In this document: positions 55,672-64,000 of the stretch, in pieces | How positions within the stretch are numbered: position 1 is the first letter of the stretch | Layout of the letters: every line of letters begins with the position of its first letter | DNA from: Mortierella alpina | Lineage: Eukaryota > Mortierellomycota > Mortierellomycetes > Mortierellales > Mortierellaceae | Assembly (NCBI GenBank): GCA_029449245.1 | Contig: JANATF010000010.1 | Coordinates: 1,426,001 to 1,490,000 of the forward strand | Length of the DNA stretch: 64,000 nt | Direction: 5' to 3' | Made by a program: the position numbers and the translations under genes | The notes under the pieces: model-generated | Databases searched by the model: none | What the model was told of the DNA's origin: nothing | Seen by the model: the letters and a program-made list of their open reading frames with translations, nothing else

Positions 55672-57441
55672 TTATTGCTCCAGCTTCGTCTTGGACTTGG
55701 ATGGCCTGGAGACAGCCCCTACAGGCTTCTTGCGGATATTCCGGCCATGGTTAACTGTCCATGGTCCGAGCGAATCGTTCGAGTAGAAATCCATAGGATA
55801 AACCTCCTGCCAGGCCACGGACTCAAACACGACTGAGGCCTCGTACGGCGTCAACAGAGGCTTGGAGAAGGCATACCCCCAGTCGATCGAAAGCCGTGGA
55901 CAGGCAATCTGGATGAACGCGTCCATGTCTTCAAACATGGCCAATTTTCCTGGAAAGATCTCTGAGAGGAGGATAATGGTATAGTCACACCCACGCTCCT
56001 TCAACTTCAGCTCCATGTGCTGACAAGACAAAGAGAAAAGGTAGGAACAGATAAGTATCAGACCTACAGAACTTTGTCCAAACTATTTCAAGAGACATCG
56101 CCCCGCCGCTTGTATCATACCTCCAAAATAGATGTGCTTCCTTGGCGTCCCAGTGTTCCCAAAATCAATCCAAAGCGCTTGGCTTTCTTTGCAGTCTCAA
56201 TGGCATGCTTCCTAAGAGAGTGCATATCCGCATGATCATATCTCTCCCTGGTGAACTTTTTGTCGTAAGGATCGTATCTGAAGGCAGCCAGATCCGGGTT
56301 GTGAATCATGATCGACTCGAGATGGAACCGACCATCGCCCAAAAAGATCAGTGCGTCCTCCTCTTTTGGTAACTGTGGGGATGTGCAGCCCAGAATCTCT
56401 GCTGGTGAAAGAGGTTTTGCCTGAGGCACATTGAGGATGTAATCGATCTCCAGTTCCCGACGAGCCGCTTGAATTGCCTGTACGAACTGAATGACTCCCA
56501 CAAGTACAAGCCTGGATCCACGCTCAAAATTCATGCGGACCGTTGCAATAAAGTGCTGGACATCGATTCCGATATCCACAAAGACATAGAGCGTCTTGAT
56601 TGTCGTCACATCCACCGGCACTATAAGGATCAGAGGTACATGGTCAGTCATTTTTTCATGATCAATTCATTCTCGTAGAGTTGATGCGTCCCCTGCAATG
56701 AAATCCACAACGTACCGAGACAACTGTGACCATAATGAACCATGAAATCGCATCCCAGCGCAACCGCCGTAAAGTCGTCGATACAACATGCTCCATAGGT
56801 AACATCGCCCATGACCAACGTTTCCACTCCACAAAACTTTTCCACAATGTCCGAAATTGTGCAGGCAAAGATCAGCAAACCCTCGGGAAATTGTAAGGCA
56901 ACTATAGCAAGAGGAAACTACCCGTGGTTAATTTCAAGACGAAGGAAGAAAACAGCGATCAAAGAAAAACGAGGGTCTGCAGCTCCGTTACCTTTCTTAG
57001 CCTCTGCCTTCCGTATGCTCCAAATGGTCTTGTGGATCTCAAAGCTGTAGTTGGCGGGGAGCTGCTCAATGGCGAGGTTTAGCTTTGCATCGTGCAGGAT
57101 ATCGTCGGGAACCTGGTTAGCTACCCTTGGTCTGCCTGTCCCTGTGCTCTTGGAGGCTAACGCAGTTGACATGTGTAGACTGTCAGTGTCAATGCTGCAT
57201 TCCACAATTACCTAACGAGAACCCATGTCCTTTGAGAGGAAATTCTCTGGAGAGCCCTTCTCGTACCATCTCTGATGGCTACAGCCGAGTCCTCGATAGT
57301 TGTTGTGTCCGAGGCGCCGTTGGAAAGGTGCTGTTTCCTTGCCTTGCCGACAAAGCGCTTTTTGGGTTTGCCCGAGGCAGTGAGCTCGGGAGCGGGTGGG
57401 TCCACGAGACTGTCGATGTGCTGCTGGTCTATGCTGTCCAT
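55672..57441 (-). CDS. DPH1: Diphthamide biosynthesis protein 1 (DPH1)
   Basis: Subunit of the Dph1-Dph2 iron-sulfur enzyme that starts diphthamide synthesis on the histidine of elongation factor 2, using a non-canonical radical from S-adenosylmethionine. Exons are 57441-57267, 57156-56992, 56901-56716, 56620-56121 and 56019-55672, giving 457 residues. The three cluster-ligand cysteines are in their usual contexts: [11 protein letters not shown], the following HYGHSCL region and, late, [20 protein letters not shown] and [17 protein letters not shown] are also typical. Length is normal. It is divergent from RIO2, another translation-related gene. Confidence 0.96.
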
Positions 57442-57806
57442 GGTAGGCCTGTGATGGATGCTGGGGGTGGGACAAGGGAGGCCAGAGTGAGGGCGGAAAA
57501 GGCAGAGAGAACAACGAGAGAGAGGACCAGGTCCCGGATGGCATGTGCGCAGAGGTGCTTTTTTGAGAAGCAGTCGCGGGGCCATGTCCAAGCCACTTCA
57601 ATAACAATTTTCTTTTTTTTTCCCCTCTCCTGAGGAGGAGCTTGACGCAGGTGAGCGACTAGAAATAAGTGTTCCACTGAGCAAAACACCCGATTTCTGC
57701 ATTCACTCATTGCACCCGCAAATACTCTTTCCTGTGCAGCTTCGTCCTTGCCCACCGCCTTTCGTTTCCACAGCCTATCCTTACCCTGCCATAACACACC
57801 GCCGTC
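57442..57806. promoter_or_regulatory. Bidirectional promoter between DPH1 and RIO2
   Basis: Start codons 365 bases apart on opposite strands. It contains a T-rich run at 57611-57620 and C/T-rich sequence up to RIO2. Confidence 0.5.
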
Positions 57807-59680
<1,874 letters not shown>

Positions 59681-60533
59681 GAGAAAAAAAATCGCTGTTT
59701 TTACGACGGTCGCATCTTTTTATTTTCTTTTTTGGCTCTTACAACCTACACCTTCACGTTTCTCGCTTAGCATATTCTCTTTGCATTTTCATCCGTAGCC
59801 CTTCCTTTTGTTCTTTTGTATTTTTTGGGCGAGTTTACTACTGAAGGAGAGAAGAAAAAAAATGAACACTTTCATCTTGCATTTCATTTACGGTGCTTTA
59901 CGAAATGTTATGCGAAGATCGCCTCGACATTGCGTTCAGCCAATGATGGAATCGTGTCTGCCGTTTCAGAGCCCAACAATTGGGACAAGCATATCGCCCT
60001 CTGGTTCACAGCCAGATCCACATCCATGCCCATATGTTGATGTCCCTGCAGCTTGAAAAGGCGTTTTGATGTTTGAGGTGAATACCAAGGTGAAGGTTCG
60101 GAATTGGAGGTCTGGTACTCTTTGTAATGGTGATAACACCTGTGCACGCAGGGCGTGTTGTGGGCTGGCTACCAAGCCGAAGGCGATTCTGCCGCGCGTG
60201 CTCGAAAAGATCCCGTAGACAATATTTTGGAGTGGTGCAGTCTGTACGTGTTTGGGAACTCATAATGTCCATGGCTCTCAATGTGTTGAATATTCACTTC
60301 TTAACGATGAAAGTGTGCGAGGAATTGTGAAAAAAAAAATACAATATCGCGATTCTATATTGATGTGCCTTTCTTCCATATAAGACTCTGACACACTGCA
60401 GGCCTTGATCGTCCATCATTAGAAAGGAGCAACAAATGGATCAATTCGTCTTCTAGAGTGTCTATTTAAAGCCCGACATCTATACTCTCTCCCGCACTTG
60501 TTTAAAAAAATGGTCATAGGCGGTATGATAGGC
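59681..60533. other. Intergenic between convergent RIO2 and the Ser/Pro-rich gene
   Basis: About 850 bases, with A and T runs near both ends and no convincing gene. Both genes end toward it. Confidence 0.45.
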
Positions 60534-63455
60534 CTATCCACGACAGCCAACCCCACCTCCTCTGACTAGCTGGTTTTTGGTCACCTTTGACAAACCTGAG
60601 ATGGATGCAGCTGCAGACGAGGACGCGACGTTGGAATGTAACGCCGTAGGCAAGGAGACCGTTGAAGCTATCCCGTTCAATCCACCCCGAGGGTCGCCGG
60701 AGTGTTGACTGTTCAGTGCGGTAGCCCTTGGACGTTTGGCCGCCAGCATTCCTTCCTTTTGCCAGAGATACTCCTGGAGGGTCAGAAAGGGTCCCTCATC
60801 TTCCCCTGGAGGATGTGAGCGTGGACGTGGTGGAGGAGGAGGTGGAGGGCGTCTTTTGTTCGGTTGGGGCAGCGTGACCATAAGATTCACTGCAGAGCCC
60901 GCGAGATTGGGCAGAGACATGGATAGAGGCGAAGGCGGCGTTCGTTTTGAGCGGGTCGGTTTAGAAAACTGACTGGGAACTATGGGAGAACCTGGGGCGG
61001 TATTGGAAGGCTCCTCGCGTTCAAATTCCGTGCTTGAAGATTTCTTGGACGCGTCACTGCCGTCCATGTTTTCGAGCAAAGGGTTGGACTCGAGATGGCT
61101 CAAATCATGATGGAAGCTGACATAGGTCGAACCTTGGGTTTGTGACTTGAACGGCTTGAAGAAGGCGAGCTTTTCTTTTTCGTAAGGCGGGCTGCAGTGG
61201 GTGGACGCTTCTGATGGCCTTCTTGTTCTTGCCACTGCTAACGCGGCTGTGGTGGTCGTCACATCAGTTGTTGTAGCGATAGTTGATCTTCTCTTACGAG
61301 AGTGCGTACTGGACTTGATCTCTTGCTCATTTGCACCACTGATAGTTGCGGGTCGGGCTCGGATGTGAGGCGTTGGAAAGATGATCTCTGCAGAAACATT
61401 AACTGTAGAGACTCGGGCAGAGGCATGAGAATCAAAAATCGAGGACACCGATGGTGACGGCGATGCAGGCTTTCTCATTTGACCGTGGACTGTATGAGAG
61501 GGTGTAGGTGCAAGCGGCGAGGAGTGTGTTGCTACACCGACTGCAGAGTCAGGCGCTGGGTGAAGACCCAGCTGACGATGACAGGGTACATCCTTCTGTT
61601 GACCCCGAAGCAGATAGGGCTGCTTTCCTTCGGAGTTGTACATAGTACGGCCATCGAGCAAGTCAGAGCTAGAGCTATGCTCCCTTCTGCTTGGACTGAG
61701 TGAACTTGAATTTAAGGGTCGAGGGTGAGAGTGGCGATCAGTGACATTTTGAGCCAAGAACACTGGCCCGACAGACAGTTGGCGCACGTCTTTTTGCTGA
61801 TGGAGAGTTCTTGTTTCCATGACATCCTCCTCTATAGGTAAGGCCGCTGTTGGTGCTCTGTGGACATGTGTTCTCTTGGGTCCGGCGTCTGAACTCAGCT
61901 TGGCCGCTGTTAGAATGGTAGACGAGAACACGCAGAAGTGGTGCAATATCCACTTCCTGGCTTTGCTTCTATTTGCTGATCTTTCTTTGCCACTCTGCTT
62001 TTCAAGGGTGTCTCTCGACCGCCTCTTCGATATCCTTTGGGCATCTTCCAGGCTCTTGTGGCAGATGCAAGGACCGCGGACGTTTCTGTTGTAGCATGTG
62101 CAGCAAGGTTGTGTGGAAGGTGTCCAAGTGGTGGGTGCTGTAGCACGCAAAAAGACTACTGGCGTCGACTGTGGAGTTTCGGCAGGGTAGTGGACGCTCG
62201 GCGGAGTTGTTAGTCCACGAGAATCCCTAGAAAATTGGAGAGCTGTACCGAAGGTGTTGTCTCCTCTGTCATTGATGCCACATGATACAGAGCTCCGCGT
62301 AGGCCGCGTAGAAAAAGACTGTTCTGGGGAGGAGTCAGAAGGAGCAGAGAATTGTCGCTCACCGGCATGCTCTTTAACTCGCGAAGGAAAGAGTGCCATG
62401 GTCCAGGAAGGCATCCAAGCAGCAGTATTACGGACACCTGGAGAGACTGAAGATCCTGATATCCTCTTGACTTTTCGACTAAAGCGGCTGCTCAATCGTC
62501 GTAGACTTCCATTGATGGGATGGTTGGCCTTTGTATTGGTATCCGAAGAACTGGCCCACTTTTTGCTGCCTGTGTCGGTGGTGCTCTTGCTATCGTAAAT
62601 GAAATCATCTACGACGCTGTCGTCCGACTCGGAGCCCCTGAAATGAAGCCGTCTTTCGAATTCCATACGGTTAATATGACTGCCACTCTGGCTCGCCATT
62701 TGGTGACTGTATACAGACCCTCGCTCTCTTAGAGGAGCTGTGGGAGGTCGTGGGGCGATGTTGTGTGCTGAAATCAGGAGCGAAGTTAGAGTCGAGGTCG
62801 AAGCAACCGGGTAGATTAGAGACGTCGAACTGGACATTGCGCTGGCATTAAAGCCCGCGTTGTTACAGTTATTATTGTAAAGGCTGTCATCTCCCTGAGG
62901 ACGGTTACGGAAGTGGCGGAGACTAGACACTATCGGCGCATCATCAGCAGCGTCGTCCACTCGGTTATAATCGGTATCAGGATGGTTGAAGTTAAGGCTG
63001 CTGCTTGCATAGCTATCAGAAGTTGCGTGAGAATCCATGCAACCGCTGTGATTGTTGTCGCCAAATGTAAGGCCGCAGTGTAAACATGAGGATGACAAAA
63101 ACTCTGAATACGTGGATGGAATTGAAGGCATGGTTGTAGGGGTCGTCGGGTCCAGAGCTGCGCGGGAGGTAGTTAAAGTGGATGAAAGCCTCGATATGTT
63201 GGATCCTGACCGAGAAAGAGATCGACCACGAGGAAAAGAAGCACCATCAGGATAGCTTCTGCCTTCCAACGCTGCTCGCAACATCTTTTGACTTGTGCTT
63301 AGTGGGAGTCTGTGGGGTGAATGTTCTAATCTGCAAAGCAACAAATAACGAAAGTGTATGTCAATCAAGATCGAGGGCAGCAATAGGCGCAGCGAACGGT
63401 ACTGGGCGTTTATATCGCATGCGCCGATGTGTCCACAGCGTGCATCTGGTGCCAT
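60534..63455 (-). CDS. Ser/Pro-rich hypothetical protein with two cysteine clusters (973 aa)
   Basis: Single long open frame on minus. Composition is Ser/Thr/Pro/Arg-rich and mostly disordered. Two cysteine clusters may bind metal: SSCLHCGLTFGDNNHSGCMD near residue 145 and CCTCYNRNVRGPCICHK near residue 465. The C-terminus has a proline run (KRRPPPPPPPRPRSHPPG) followed by FLTLQEYLWQKEGMLAAKRP, which looks like a folded helical motif. Two starts are possible: 63455 and 63284 (MLRAALEGRSYPDG); the latter better fits the change to a low-complexity N-terminus. A short unrecognised intron inside cannot be excluded. No family was recognised. Confidence 0.7.
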   Translation of the reverse strand: MAPDARCGHIGACDINAQYRSLRLLLPSILIDIHFRYLLLCRLEHSPHRLPLSTSQKMLRAALEGRSYPDGASFPRGRSLSRSGSNISRLSSTLTTSRAALDPTTPTTMPSIPSTYSEFLSSSCLHCGLTFGDNNHSGCMDSHATSDSYASSSLNFNHPDTDYNRVDDAADDAPIVSSLRHFRNRPQGDDSLYNNNCNNAGFNASAMSSSTSLIYPVASTSTLTSLLISAHNIAPRPPTAPLRERGSVYSHQMASQSGSHINRMEFERRLHFRGSESDDSVVDDFIYDSKSTTDTGSKKWASSSDTNTKANHPINGSLRRLSSRFSRKVKRISGSSVSPGVRNTAAWMPSWTMALFPSRVKEHAGERQFSAPSDSSPEQSFSTRPTRSSVSCGINDRGDNTFGTALQFSRDSRGLTTPPSVHYPAETPQSTPVVFLRATAPTTWTPSTQPCCTCYNRNVRGPCICHKSLEDAQRISKRRSRDTLEKQSGKERSANRSKARKWILHHFCVFSSTILTAAKLSSDAGPKRTHVHRAPTAALPIEEDVMETRTLHQQKDVRQLSVGPVFLAQNVTDRHSHPRPLNSSSLSPSRREHSSSSDLLDGRTMYNSEGKQPYLLRGQQKDVPCHRQLGLHPAPDSAVGVATHSSPLAPTPSHTVHGQMRKPASPSPSVSSIFDSHASARVSTVNVSAEIIFPTPHIRARPATISGANEQEIKSSTHSRKRRSTIATTTDVTTTTAALAVARTRRPSEASTHCSPPYEKEKLAFFKPFKSQTQGSTYVSFHHDLSHLESNPLLENMDGSDASKKSSSTEFEREEPSNTAPGSPIVPSQFSKPTRSKRTPPSPLSMSLPNLAGSAVNLMVTLPQPNKRRPPPPPPPRPRSHPPGEDEGPFLTLQEYLWQKEGMLAAKRPRATALNSQHSGDPRGGLNGIASTVSLPTALHSNVASSSAAASISGLSKVTKNQLVRGGGVGCRG

Positions 63456-64000
63456 ACATAATGTAAGTGCTTTGTTGGCGCTATTTTAACGTGCCTGTGG
63501 TAGGCATTTGAGTGTGGAGGAACATATGAAATCGAACAGCACCACCCCTCAGGGGCTACGATCCGTGGTACACTGCAGATGTTATGATTTCTTATACTCA
63601 AGCCTGCAAATACGCTATGTGCTCAGCGCCGTAATACCTTACTAGTAGCTGTATGAATTGTGGTTTTCTGAGGCACATGCCACCATTCGACCAAGACGAA
63701 TATTCCTTGTCTCATCAGCATCCACAGCATCATAATTGAGGTCCACTGAGGCGCATTAACGGCGAACAATGAGCATGAAGCGTTCATCCTGCTCTTGCAA
63801 AGCCATCCTGAATTTCAAGGTTGAGGGCTAACATCGGAAGATGTATGATAAATCTGAAGAGAACAAGCCAAGTTTGTGGAACTTTTTACAGTGAATTGCG
63901 CGATGACCACGCCTAGGCGAGTACCCAACGTAGTTGCATCGAAAGATAGGAGATAGATCAATTGAACAGGTCTCTAACCCTCCCCTCCCTCCAGGCACAC
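63456..64000. other. Right edge: promoter-like or intergenic, nothing recognised
   Basis: The last 545 bases hold only short chance frames and no repeat or RNA gene that I can support. Confidence 0.4.

Overview
This window is nuclear DNA from a filamentous fungus. The genes are eukaryotic, split by many short GT-AG introns (mostly 50 to 120 bases), and separated by short C/T-rich promoters. The families present (Ggc1-type mitochondrial carrier, Cdc3/AspB-type septin, Snd2, Utp4, Rna14, fungal-style C2H2 factor, Sel1 and F-box proteins) fit a fungus. An early-diverging Mucoromycota lineage such as Mortierellaceae is my inference from gene style, not something the sequence proves. I rebuilt exon structures by hand from ORF frames and splice signals. 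For most multi-exon genes the summed exon lengths give an uninterrupted reading frame.

0-14 kb is a compact housekeeping block: a mitochondrial GTP/GDP-type carrier (cut off at its 5' end), SNW1 splicing factor, proteasome beta1, an 80-residue mitochondrial-type membrane protein, an unrecognised membrane protein with a large ectodomain, ZNHIT2, isopentenyl-diphosphate isomerase, and a Myb-like protein. 14-17 kb is gene-poor. It holds degenerate ~110-base repeats, two short inverted-repeat elements facing each other, and a tRNA-Ala(AGC).

17-41 kb returns to housekeeping genes: Cdc3-type septin, EIPR1, UTP4, a GRAMD4-like protein, a stand-alone type I glutamine synthetase-like enzyme, SND2/TMEM208, RNA14 with a polyQ/RGG tail, and a C2H2 transcription factor. 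42-46 kb is an accessory patch: a decayed Sel1-repeat gene, an unrecognised gene with a break in frame, a dead and a live copy of an 11-residue-repeat gene, and a basic disordered protein. This patch is the best place to look for something undescribed.

46-64 kb has a very large F-box/leucine-rich-repeat protein, a YIPF1/2-type Golgi protein, DPH1, RIO2, and a 973-residue Ser/Pro-rich protein. Functional themes are RNA processing (SNW1, ZNHIT2, UTP4, RNA14, RIO2), secretory traffic (EIPR1, SND2, YIPF), and protein quality or translation (PRE3, DPH1, F-box). Four gene pairs are divergent across 225 to 435 bases and probably share promoters. I see no plasmid, phage, CRISPR or operon structure.
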